DNA from: Candidatus Thalassarchaeum betae
GTDB taxonomy: Archaea > Thermoplasmatota > Poseidoniia > Poseidoniales > Thalassarchaeaceae
Direction: 5' to 3'
Assembly: GCA_003193925.1 (NCBI GenBank)
Contig: PSPG01000008.1
Span: 62,001 to 126,000, forward strand
DNA length: 64,000 nucleotides
Below are positions 28,260-38,800 of the stretch, one piece after another. Made by a program: the position numbers and the translations under genes. The first letter of the stretch is position 1. Each line of letters starts with the position of its first letter. The notes below the pieces were generated by a model. The model had not been told where the DNA came from and did not search any database. It worked only from the letters and a program-made list of their open reading frames with translations.

Positions 28260-29348
28260 ATGGGCGGCCATACCTTGGAGGGGCTCGCATCGCTGGTGCG
28301 CAACCTCGGCAGCGCCTGCACCTTGCTGCGCATTGCCGACGACGACCTGCTGGCTGGCTCGCAAGAAGGAGAGCTGATATGCTGGTCAGTCGAATCCGGC
28401 ACCGAGCGCTGGAGGGTCGAGGTCGACGGGCCATTGTCCGACCTCGCCATCGACGGCGGTCGTGTCTACGCCTCGGCCTCAGCCAGCCTGCACGCGATTG
28501 ACCTGGATACTGGCGAGATTCTCTGGAGTCGGGGGCTCGAGGGGGCGAGCGACTACGTCCAAGCATGGGACGGCAGCGTCTGGGCTGTGTCCTCGGTCTA
28601 TGAGATCGAGGTTTCCGACTACACCGAGTCGACTGTCTGGAGATTCGACGGAATGGGGGAGCTGCAGGAGCGCTGGACTGTGCCTGAACGCGCTTGGCAC
28701 TTCGGACTGCACGAAGACGGGGGCGTCCTGCTCGGTCTCGGCAGACCCCGCTGCGGGTTCCTGAGAATCCGAAGCGGTGAGGAGCCTGAGCATCACCAGA
28801 TCGAGGGTGACAGCCCCGTCACAGTCGGAGCCTGCGGTTCGAGCGGTCGGTTCCTGATTGGCCACTCCGACGGAAGCGTCAGTACGATCGTCGGCTCCGA
28901 CGCGAAGACCGCAGGCGAGGGGTCGTCGCCGGTTCGTGCCATCACCGGCCACGGCGACGATTGGATCGCCGGTCAGGAATCGGGCCAAGTCGTCTCGAGC
29001 CGGGGTTGGACCACGACGGCGGCCGGCTCGGTGGACTCGCTCTCGATGGGGCCCTCGACATCCGAGGGCGAAGCCGTCTGGGTATCCTCGTGGAAAGGAG
29101 ACGGGGTGAGAATATCGGTCCTCGACCCAGACGGCGGCGGCTCCCTGCTGGAGTTCGACCACGGCCATAGGACAAGGCACATCCAAGCGAGCGCAGGTAA
29201 AGTCGTCCTAGGGGACTCCAGGGGGCGAATTCACCTGATCGAGGCAGGGGTCCTTACAAGGCGCGTGAAGGAATCGCCCGTGCCTGCCTCTGACGATGAG
29301 AATCGGGAGCGCCTGATGGAGCGTCTGAGGCAGCTTCGCGGCTCTTGA
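28260..29348 (+). CDS. PQQ/WD40-like beta-propeller repeat protein
   Basis: LLAGSQEGELICWSVESGTERWRVEVDGPLSDLAIDGGRVYASASASLHAIDLDTGEILWSR; start set at ATG 28260. Confidence 0.75.
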   Translation: MGGHTLEGLASLVRNLGSACTLLRIADDDLLAGSQEGELICWSVESGTERWRVEVDGPLSDLAIDGGRVYASASASLHAIDLDTGEILWSRGLEGASDYVQAWDGSVWAVSSVYEIEVSDYTESTVWRFDGMGELQERWTVPERAWHFGLHEDGGVLLGLGRPRCGFLRIRSGEEPEHHQIEGDSPVTVGACGSSGRFLIGHSDGSVSTIVGSDAKTAGEGSSPVRAITGHGDDWIAGQESGQVVSSRGWTTTAAGSVDSLSMGPSTSEGEAVWVSSWKGDGVRISVLDPDGGGSLLEFDHGHRTRHIQASAGKVVLGDSRGRIHLIEAGVLTRRVKESPVPASDDENRERLMERLRQLRGS

Positions 29349-29404
29349 ATTCAATAGAAATTAACAGTTGGGTACCCCTGTTTCCGGTGGACTGCGGGTC
29401 TGTT

Positions 29405-29420
29405 TGAAAAGGTTTAAGTG
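29405..29420 (+). promoter_or_regulatory. Candidate archaeal BRE/TATA element
   Basis: tgaaaaggtttaagtg resembles a BRE (GAAA) + TATA (TTTAAG) box; would drive + strand transcription into the purine-rich region. Confidence 0.35.
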
Positions 29421-29605
29421 GGTACACCTGCCCTGTCATCTTTGCCGCTTCTTTGGAGTGGTGTGGGGGCGCTTCGGCGCGACCCGCGGGCCACAGAACG
29501 AAGCCCCGAGAAAGGGGCGGCGGAACCCGGGATCTGGAAAGAGAACGGGGAAGAGTCGGAACGCCTGTAGGCGGGAAGACGGCGGGAGAGCCGAAGCGGA
29601 CGAGA

Positions 29606-30178
29606 GTGGAGAGAACCGGAGAGAACTGGACGAAAGGAAGGGGGAGGAAGGGGAAAGGAAGCTGGAGGAAGCGGAGGGGGAAGCTGAGGAAAACGTAACC
29701 GAACTGGAGAGAACTGGACGCAAGGAAGGGGAAGGAAGGGGAAAACACAACCGAGGCAGAGGAACCATCCCGAAGAGATACGCGCGGAAGGGGGAGGAGA
29801 CGAACCTGGAGGCGGCGTGGAGAACGAAGTGGAGAGACCGACGGGAACCGGACGCAAGGAAGGGGAAGAACGGGAAGGAAGCGGAGGAGGAACACGAGTG
29901 AACGAGGGCGGAGAGATCCGTGGAGGAAGCTGTATCGGACCGTGGAGAGAACCGGAGAGAACTGGACGCAAGGAAGGGGGAGGAAGGGGAAGGAAGCGGA
30001 GAACGCGAAGGGGGGGGAAACGCCCTTGGAGAGAGAAGATGAGCGAAGTGGAGAGAACCGGAGAGAACTGGACGCAAGGAAGGGGGAGGAAGGGGAAGGA
30101 AGCGGAGCGCGACGAAGTGGAGAGAACCGGAGAGAACTGGACGCAAGGAAGGGGGAGGAAGGGGAAGGAAGCGGAGGA
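29606..30178 (+). repeat. Six imperfect dispersed-tandem copies of a ~60 bp purine-rich unit
   Basis: Core gagaaccggagagaactggacgcaaggaagggggaggaaggggaaggaagcggag; gagaactggacg-equivalent starts at 29621, 29709, 29843, 29957, 30063, 30132. Confidence 0.9.
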
Positions 30179-30193
30179 GTCTACCCGGGGAAG

Positions 30194-30257
30194 CCCGGGC
30201 CTTAGGGCCCGGGGGACACCCGGACCCTGCGGAGTATGCAGGGGGGGAAGCTCCCCC
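30194..30257. other. Cluster of three GC-rich inverted repeats
   Basis: CCCGGGCC-ttag-GGCCCGGG (30194-30213), CCCTGC-ggagtat-GCAGGG (30225-30243), GGGGGA-agc-TCCCCC (30243-30257). Confidence 0.8.
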
Positions 30258-30334
30258 ATGTGCGGAACCCCCTGCTGCTCCCACCTGTACCGCCAAGTAC
30301 GTCATCGGCCCACCTTGTCAGCGTTACAATCATT

Positions 30335-30353
30335 GCGGAGCGTTTCGCTCCGC
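30335..30353. terminator. Perfect 8-bp hairpin between convergent transcripts (terminator-like)
   Basis: GCGGAGCG-ttt-CGCTCCGC, 35 bp beyond the fumarase stop. Confidence 0.4.
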
Positions 30354-30387
30354 TTGAGACGGTTTCGGAAGGCTGAGAAAATCACCG

Positions 30388-31989
<1,602 letters not shown>

Positions 31990-32079
31990 ATTTCGCAGCG
32001 CGTTAATTGGTTATTAATAAAGTCAGGCTGTCGAGTCGCAGTGCATCGTATTGTTTGATGACTATTCACGATATGGCAG

Positions 32080-32565
32080 CTAGATTCGCTCGACACTGAC
32101 GATTTGCTGTGGGTCATAGGGCCGGTCACCTGGCTTGATGTCGCAATTCTCGATTCGGTACACGTTCTCCATACCCTCGATGACCTCTCCGAAGACTGCG
32201 TGGTTGCCATCGAGCCACGGTGTGGGCACGGTGGTGAGGAAGAACTGCGAGCCGCCGGTGTTGCGGCCCGCGTTGGCCATCGAGAACAGCCCGGGACGGT
32301 CGTGTCGCTTGGCGAGGGCTGAGGGCTCGCACGGAATCTTCCACCCAGGCCCCCCAGTACCAGCGGCTCGGCTGTCCGGGTCCCTCGAGCGCGGGCAGCC
32401 TCCTTGGATCATGAAATCCTTGATGACGCGGTGGAAGTGCTGGCCATTGTAGAACCCGGCATCGACGAGCTTGAGGAAGTTCCCCGTGGTCTCCGGGCAG
32501 TCCTCGGTGTACAGTGCGATCAGTATCTCTCCGGCGCTGGTTGTCATCTTGACTACAGTAGGCAT
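32080..32565 (-). CDS. Cyclophilin-type peptidyl-prolyl cis-trans isomerase
   Basis: FHRVIKDFMIQGG; SMANAGRNTGGSQFFLTTVPTPWLDGNHAVFGEVIEG. Confidence 0.96.
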   Translation of the reverse strand: MPTVVKMTTSAGEILIALYTEDCPETTGNFLKLVDAGFYNGQHFHRVIKDFMIQGGCPRSRDPDSRAAGTGGPGWKIPCEPSALAKRHDRPGLFSMANAGRNTGGSQFFLTTVPTPWLDGNHAVFGEVIEGMENVYRIENCDIKPGDRPYDPQQIVSVERI

Positions 32566-32644
32566 GGACTCGGGAACGCTCACAGGCACAAGAGCATATG
32601 TGTGTCGCCCTAACCCTAATGATGGTGTCCGGAACTGGCCCAAT

Positions 32645-33814
32645 GTGAGTACCCTTAGCGACTACGACTGCCCCAAGTGCTCGACGAAACTCAGGGTGGA
32701 GTCAGCCGAGGAAGTAGATGGCGTCGACTTGCTGGTCTGCATCAAGTGCTGGGGCCTCGCAGTACAGGCCAAGACGATGCAAGGAATCGTTCCTGACGAA
32801 GTACGGGAGAAAATCGAGAACGCGGGGTTCAAGCACCCAGAGGGGCGCAGCTGCCCGGTTTGCCCCTCTACGATGATGGAAATAGCAGTGCCCAAACCAT
32901 TCGGATCAGAGGACCGAGCGAGCGAGCACGATGTGAAGATAGACATCTGCGGGGACTGCGCCACCATCTGGTTCGATGCAGGCGAGCTCGACACCCTGAA
33001 CGGCATCAAGCCGAAGCTGCGTAAGGTGGAGATGGAGGATAGCGCTGACAAGATAACGGCGGTTGTCGACGACTCGAGTTCCTCAGTGAAGTCGAGGAGG
33101 GTCGCGGGGATTTTCCTAGCATCACTCGGGTTGATGTTGCTGGGTGCAGGTTCGGGTGCCTGCTGGTCCATCACATCACTTCTGGTGATCCTGGGAGGCG
33201 GGATCCTTGCCATTACCGTGGCCCCGGAGACCGGACTTGAGAAGGGGGCCTGCAGCCGCTGCGGCCTCGAGGACGAGACGATTGGTTGGACTTGCCAGAG
33301 GGCGGGGTGCGAGGCTCCCATCTGCACCACATGCAGGTCGGCGGGTCAAGATCCGGCCGCGCAATACGTGAAGACCCTAGGTGGCGGTGCGTTGATGGTG
33401 GCGGGAGTCGTGCTTGGTATCGGTCTCCTCGTCGTCACTGAAGGGGCTGTGGCTGAAGGATTCCTCCCGGCAGCAGCCGGTTACGAATTGATTTCAGACG
33501 ATGAGGAGGAAGGTCTGCTAGTCTGCAAGGAATGCAAAAAGGAGATGGGTGCCCTTCAGTTCGCCGATTCCGATGCTCGCACAGAAAGAAAGGAATGGAC
33601 TGAGAAGGAAAAGAAGACGGCGGCAGGGGGGCCTTGGGATGTTGTCGATTCTTTCGCCGAGGGGGTGAAGGATGCGGAGTCAAAGAGTGCTCAGCGCGAA
33701 GAGTACCTGAAATCGCAGACCCACTGCCTACACATTGACGGGAAGACTGTCAAAAGGTGCCGCAGGATGGTTTTTCGCAAGTCAGGCTACTGCTACAGAC
33801 ACCAACGGGAGTGA
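32645..33814 (+). CDS. Multi-zinc-ribbon (zf-TFIIB-like) membrane protein
   Basis: CPKCSTKL..CIKCWG; CPVCPSTMMEIAVP...IDICGDCATIWFDAGEL; two hydrophobic segments; C-terminal CLHIDGKTVKRCRRMVFRKSGYCYRHQRE; GTG start. Confidence 0.65.
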   Translation: MSTLSDYDCPKCSTKLRVESAEEVDGVDLLVCIKCWGLAVQAKTMQGIVPDEVREKIENAGFKHPEGRSCPVCPSTMMEIAVPKPFGSEDRASEHDVKIDICGDCATIWFDAGELDTLNGIKPKLRKVEMEDSADKITAVVDDSSSSVKSRRVAGIFLASLGLMLLGAGSGACWSITSLLVILGGGILAITVAPETGLEKGACSRCGLEDETIGWTCQRAGCEAPICTTCRSAGQDPAAQYVKTLGGGALMVAGVVLGIGLLVVTEGAVAEGFLPAAAGYELISDDEEEGLLVCKECKKEMGALQFADSDARTERKEWTEKEKKTAAGGPWDVVDSFAEGVKDAESKSAQREEYLKSQTHCLHIDGKTVKRCRRMVFRKSGYCYRHQRE

Positions 33815-33818
33815 TTGA

Positions 33819-34700
33819 ATGGCAAAGTGCAAGGGCATAGATGAGAATGGAGAGGTTTGTGGGCGCCCCGCCATGTACAATTCCGATTACTGCAAGAATC
33901 ACAGGACTCAGGACCCAACTGTGAGTATCTGCATGGGCAAGAACCCCGCTGGCAAACCCTGCTCTAGGATGGCGTTGGAGGGCCTTCTATTCTGCAGGCA
34001 GCACAGGACCCAGATAGCTGATATCGAAAAGCTCCAATGCCCCCGGGGATGCGGTCTGCTCAGTTACAGATGGGTAGACAACAAAGGCGGGTACTATGTT
34101 TGCAAAGAATGCAGGGGTGCAGTGCTAGATTCAAAGGCGATGGAGACTAGGCTTTCGAAGCACGTTGAGGGTCTAAACGAGCTTCTTGAGAGTGGTGAGG
34201 AGTGCTCTCTGAAGTGCCCTAATTGCGAGGGTGTGATGCTAGAGTTCAGGGTTGCCTACGTAATCGAAAGAGGTGGTGGTGGAGGCATGCACTTAGGCGG
34301 TGGCGGTGGTGGTGGTGCAATAATTGCCGGTATCGTTGTACTCGCCATAGTTGCAGCAGCTGCTGAAGCCTCAAAGAGGAAGTCCAAAGGTGAATATGAG
34401 CAGAATATAGGAGAAACCATGGTAGTCGATGGGTGTCGAGAGTGTGGGACATTCTGGTTCGATGGTGACGAATTGGGCATTGCACGAAACTCGTTAATCG
34501 AGGGCGCGAGTGCAGCGCATGTAGCCCGGATACAAGCAAATATTGCCGAGAAGAAGGCGTCCAAAGAGAGAATTCGATCGGCGGCTGGAACGGAGAATTG
34601 CATGCATGTTGAGAAGCGTGGGATGCCCCCGGCTTTGAAGAAGTGTAGAAGGGTCACTTATCGCGGCACTGAATACTGCTACATGCACCAGCCGGAGTGA
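33819..34700 (+). CDS. zf-TFIIB-like membrane protein with C-C-C-H motifs, related to upstream gene
   Basis: CKGIDENGEVCGRPAMYNSDYCKNHR, CMGKNPAGKPCSRMALEGLLFCRQHR, CPRGCG..CKECRG, CRECGTFWFDGDEL, CMHVEKRGMPPALKKCRRVTYRGTEYCYMHQPE; Gly-rich stretch before a TM helix. Confidence 0.65.
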   Translation: MAKCKGIDENGEVCGRPAMYNSDYCKNHRTQDPTVSICMGKNPAGKPCSRMALEGLLFCRQHRTQIADIEKLQCPRGCGLLSYRWVDNKGGYYVCKECRGAVLDSKAMETRLSKHVEGLNELLESGEECSLKCPNCEGVMLEFRVAYVIERGGGGGMHLGGGGGGGAIIAGIVVLAIVAAAAEASKRKSKGEYEQNIGETMVVDGCRECGTFWFDGDELGIARNSLIEGASAAHVARIQANIAEKKASKERIRSAAGTENCMHVEKRGMPPALKKCRRVTYRGTEYCYMHQPE

Positions 34701-35099
34701 TCAGGCGACCATGGAGCCGGGCAGTACGCCTTCGGGCAGCTCGAGCAGGCGCACCGTGCCGTCGGGGTCGATCGCACCGAGCACGAGGAACTGCGAGACG
34801 AAGCCGCTTGGCAGGGTCTTGTCGCCGAGGTTGAGCGCGCCCACCACAGTGCGGCCCATCAGCTGGGCGCGCGAGTAGTTGGTTATCTGGGCCGAGCTCC
34901 ACAATTTCCCCATCACCGGCCCGAAGTCGACGTGGAACTTGTACGACGGCTTGCGCATCTCGGGGAACTCCTCGACCTCGATGACCACTCCCGCACGCAG
35001 GTCCAGCTCGAAGTACGCTGCCGCGCCCACGTACTCCTTCCTGTCGATCTTCTCGGGGTGGTAGGGCTCGCCAGTGGGGTCGATCTCGTGCTGGCTCAC
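34701..35099 (-). CDS. tRNA-binding domain protein (CsaA-like)
   Basis: LRAGVVIEVEEFPEMRKPSYKFHVDFGP...SSAQITNYSRAQLMGRTVVGALNLG. Confidence 0.85.
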   Translation of the reverse strand: MSQHEIDPTGEPYHPEKIDRKEYVGAAAYFELDLRAGVVIEVEEFPEMRKPSYKFHVDFGPVMGKLWSSAQITNYSRAQLMGRTVVGALNLGDKTLPSGFVSQFLVLGAIDPDGTVRLLELPEGVLPGSMVA

Positions 35100-35687
35100 T
35101 CACTCACCCGCCACGTCCGACCTCAGCAGCAGCGGCCTGAGCTCGATGCCGGCCTCGGCGAAGGCCTGCGCCCCGCCCTCCTCGCGGTCGAGTATGGTGA
35201 TGCAGGCCGCGACCTCGCAACCCATCTCGGTGAGTCTGGCAGCAGCCTGCAGCGCCGAGTTGCCGGTAGTGGTGACGTCCTCGAGCAGCACCACCCTGTC
35301 GCCGGCAGCGAGGCTCGAGCCCTCGATTCCCGGCGGGTTGCCGGTCTTGCGCCCGCCGCGCCCCTTGGGCTCCTTTCGTACTAGGAATCCTCGCAGGCTC
35401 GAGCCTATGCGAGCCTTGGCGATGGCGATGCCTGTGAGTGGCACCGCGCCGAGTTCGAGGCCACCGACCGCATCCACGCCACCGATATCGTCGATCTCGG
35501 CGTGGATGAGCACGCCCAGCAGGTGGGCAGAGTCGGGGTCCATCATGACCGGCTTCATGTCGAAGAAGTGGGCGCTCTGACGGCCGCTGGCGAGAGTGAA
35601 CGGCTCATCGGGGGAATGCAGATAGGCCAAGTCACGGACCTTGCCGACGAGCCTCGACCTCGCTTCATCCGCAGTGGTTGACGCCAT
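35100..35687 (-). CDS. pyrE: Orotate phosphoribosyltransferase
   Basis: FTLASGRQSAHFFDMKPVMMDP; VRKEPKGRGGRKTGN; VVLLEDVTTTGNSALQAA. Confidence 0.94.
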   Translation of the reverse strand: MASTTADEARSRLVGKVRDLAYLHSPDEPFTLASGRQSAHFFDMKPVMMDPDSAHLLGVLIHAEIDDIGGVDAVGGLELGAVPLTGIAIAKARIGSSLRGFLVRKEPKGRGGRKTGNPPGIEGSSLAAGDRVVLLEDVTTTGNSALQAAARLTEMGCEVAACITILDREEGGAQAFAEAGIELRPLLLRSDVAGE

Positions 35688-35824
35688 CTTCCTCCTTCAC
35701 TTCGGCTCAGTGGGGGTCGGATGAAGGTTCGCACTGCGAACAGCCCGATTGGCAGTCATTACGGTGAATGTTCTTGGACGGCCTCTTTCAGTGTCAGGAT
35801 GCTCGACAGCGGAGCGTGTGCGAG

Positions 35825-38800
35825 ATGGGCGGAGATAAGCGGCAGATGGCGGTATACGACGAGGCTCGCCTTAGCGCTGAGCGCGAGGCTTACCAGAGCT
35901 GGTTGGACCGGCGCGCCGAAGAGGTCTACCGGATTGCTGCGGCGGCTAAGGCCAAGGGCCTTGACTTCTCGGACGAGATCGAGATTCCTCGCGCCGCTGA
36001 CCTAGCCAGTCGCACTCAGAAGCTGCTCGAGGCAGATTACCTGCATGGACTGAACATAGAGGACGACCTGCGCAACCTGCTCAATACCTCCGAGCGCGAG
36101 GACGCGGCGATCGAGATCGCCCTCGATGTCGCAAGGAGGATGCACGCGAAGACCAGCGATATCGAGAAGGCCATCGACTCGGGTCTGAGGGTCGGCCTCG
36201 CGGTGCTGACCGAGGCGGTGCTGGTAGCACCGCTCGAAGGCATCGGCGGAGTCCGAATCATGAACAACGCCGACGGCTCGGAGTTCCTCTCGATCGACTA
36301 CGCCGGACCGATCCGAGCGGCCGGCGGGACCGCCCAGGCGCTCGGCGTGCTGATCGGCGACATGATCCGCACGGAGCTAGGCATCGGCAGGTACGTTCCC
36401 ACGACTCCAGAGGTAGAGCGAGTCAAGGAGGAGTTCGGCCTCTACAGGGTCAGTCTGCAGTACAAGCCACCTCCCGAGGAGATCGAAGTCATCGTGAGGG
36501 CCTGCCCCGTGATGATCAACGGCGAGGAGACCGAGCGCCTGGAGTGCGCGGGCTACAAGGAGGTCCGCAACATCATCAACTCGAACGGCTCGCCGCGAAC
36601 CAGGATACGCGGCGGCGTCTTGCTGGTAATCGGCGAGGGGCTGTGCCTCAAGGCACCGAAGATCCTCAGGCACACCGAGAGGCTCGATGTACCCGGCTGG
36701 GACTTCGTAGCCCAGTTCGTCGGCAAGGGCAAGGGCAACGACGAAGGCGAAGATGGGCTCAAGAAGAGGGAGATTTCCAAGGTCACCCGCTACATGGAGG
36801 ACATCATCGCCGGCAGGCCCGTCTTCGGCGAGCCGGGAGAGCCGGGCGGGTTCAGACTGAGGTACGGCAGGAGCCGCGCCTCTGGGCTGGCCGCAGCAGG
36901 AGTGAACCCGGTCTCGATGGAAGCCCTAGGGGGATTCCTGTCGGTTGGCACTCAGATGAAGGTCGAGAGACCGGGCAAGGCCTGCGCGGTGACGCCCTGC
37001 ATCGACATCGACGGGCCAACTGTGCTGCTTGAGGACGGGACCTTCCAGAGGATCTTCACCATCGAGGAGTGGCGCGAGTGCTCGCACAGGGTGCTCAGCA
37101 TCTGGGACTCGGGTGAGATCCTCTCCGGCTTCGGCGAGTTCCTCGAGAATAACAAGGACCTCGTTCCATCGGCCTACAACCGTGACTGGTGGGCGGCCGA
37201 CCTAGCCGACGCGCTGGACCACCCTGAGAAGGTCGACAGATTCGCCGAGCTGCTCGGAGCCAGCCGGGAGAGCCTGCCCCCCGGCATCCCGTTCAACGGT
37301 GCCATAGAGAGAGGCGGGGAGAGCGCGCTCGAGCGCAACTGGCGGCGGCGTGACTGGTACCTGTGCCTGCGCGACATGGAGCTGGACTGGGAGCAGGCGC
37401 GTGCGCTGGCTCAGGAGTTCGGGACCGCCGTCCCGACGCCGTGGAACCTGTGGTGGTCCGACATGCCGATATCATTCGCGCCCGCTGTCATCGAGGCACT
37501 GGTAGCCTCTACTGTCGAAGAGGGGAGGGTCCGTCTGCACGGAGCCGCCCGGGATTGGGCTCCTGAGACCCACATCGAGGACATCGGCCTGCCGGCACCT
37601 TCGACGGGAGTGTGGCCGCGCTGGACCGAGGTCCACAGCCATGGCATCCTCAAGTCAGCCCTGATGACTCTGGGCGTCGAGCACCACCACGAAGGCGAGG
37701 ACATGGTGATCCCCACCCACTGGGAGGGCTTGGTAGAGGGACTCGGTCTGGAGTTCCATGACAACGCAATCCGCGTCGCCACCGAGGCTGGCCCGCACAT
37801 CGAGGACAGAGTGAGTAGGATTCGAGCGGCCACCGACGTAATCGCTCAGGAGAAGGCTCGTCAGGAGGAGTTGGAGGGGCGCCGCGCTGTGGTCAGGATG
37901 AAGACCGAGACCGCCGCCAGGCAGGAAGGACTCGGCATCCAGGAGACCGAAGCGGCTGGGAGAGAGGCCGTGGAGGAGATCGAGGACCCTGGTCCGGACG
38001 ACCCCGCAGCCCTGCGGGCTGCACTCACACTGATAGACGAACACAGCGTCGAGCGCTCGCTGTGGCTGGCAAGACGGCTGTCCGACCTGCGTTGGGAGGA
38101 CTCCGCGCCGTGCAGAGTCGGGTCCCGGATGGGCAGGCCCGAGAAGGCCGGTGCCCGTCAGATGAAGCCGTTGGTGCACGCTCTGTACCCCATCGGGGAG
38201 AACGGTGGGCCCCAGCGTCTGCTGGGACAGGCCGCCAGCAAGGGGATAATCCGCGTCGATATGGGGCCAAGAATCTGCGACAAGTGCGGAAGGGACTCGC
38301 CGCACCTCAGGTGCCACAACCGTCTGACTGCAGGTGAGGCCGTAGAGTGCGGAGGCAGGACGCGAGTGAAGAAGCGTCGCGGTGGCCACATGAGGCGCAG
38401 ATTGGGCCTGCGTACGAGCGTCCCGCTCGCTGAGATTATCGAAGTCAAGAGGCGCGCGCTCGGGCTGGACAGGATACCCGTCAGGATCAAGGCTGTCAAA
38501 GGACTGATCTCCATCGGACAGACGCCCGAACCGATAGAGAAGGGGATCCTGCGCGCCAAGCACGGTATCTCGGTGTTCCGCGACGGGACCTCGCGCTACG
38601 ACATGAGCGATGTCCCGATGACTCACTTCAGACCGAGCGAGATAGGGACCCCCTGGAAGACGCTGCTCGATCTGGGCTACAAGCACGACATCTTCGGAGA
38701 GGAGCTATCCTCAGACGAGCAACTGCTGGAGCTGCTACCCCAGGACTTCGTCCCATCGATCGCTGCGAAAGGGCAACTGCTCGCCGTCTGTGGCTTCGTC

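Larger units (their letters stand above)
29440..30360 (+). ncRNA. Candidate non-coding purine-rich repeat RNA/element (speculative)
   Basis: Strong AG bias on + strand, repeat units not in a shared reading frame, several GC-rich hairpins at the distal end, promoter-like box upstream; downstream gene is convergent, so this is not a leader. Confidence 0.3.

Noticed and set aside
29606-30178. CRISPR-like array in the purine-rich repeats
   Set aside because: Spacing between units is irregular (69-134 bp), the units are imperfect and low-complexity, the intervening sequence is also purine-rich, and no cas genes are present.
29436-30305. Long overlapping ORFs in the purine-rich region (29436..30305 -, 29414..30259 -, 29817..30422 +) as repeat proteins
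   Set aside because: The DNA repeats fall in different reading frames within the same ORF (e.g. ERTGRKEGGGRG vs ERTGENWTQGRGRKGKEAE), so the peptide repeats are a by-product of a stop-poor purine tract.
29440-30360. RNase P RNA or SRP RNA in the structured intergenic region
   Set aside because: I could not match the conserved RNase P CR-I/CR-IV/CR-V combination in order, nor the SRP helix-8 GGAAGG-AGCAGCC motif; isolated short resemblances are not enough. A covariance-model search would settle it.
37655-38686. 343-aa - strand ORF opposite polC
   Set aside because: Fully antisense to the conserved DP2 coding sequence; no recognisable domain.
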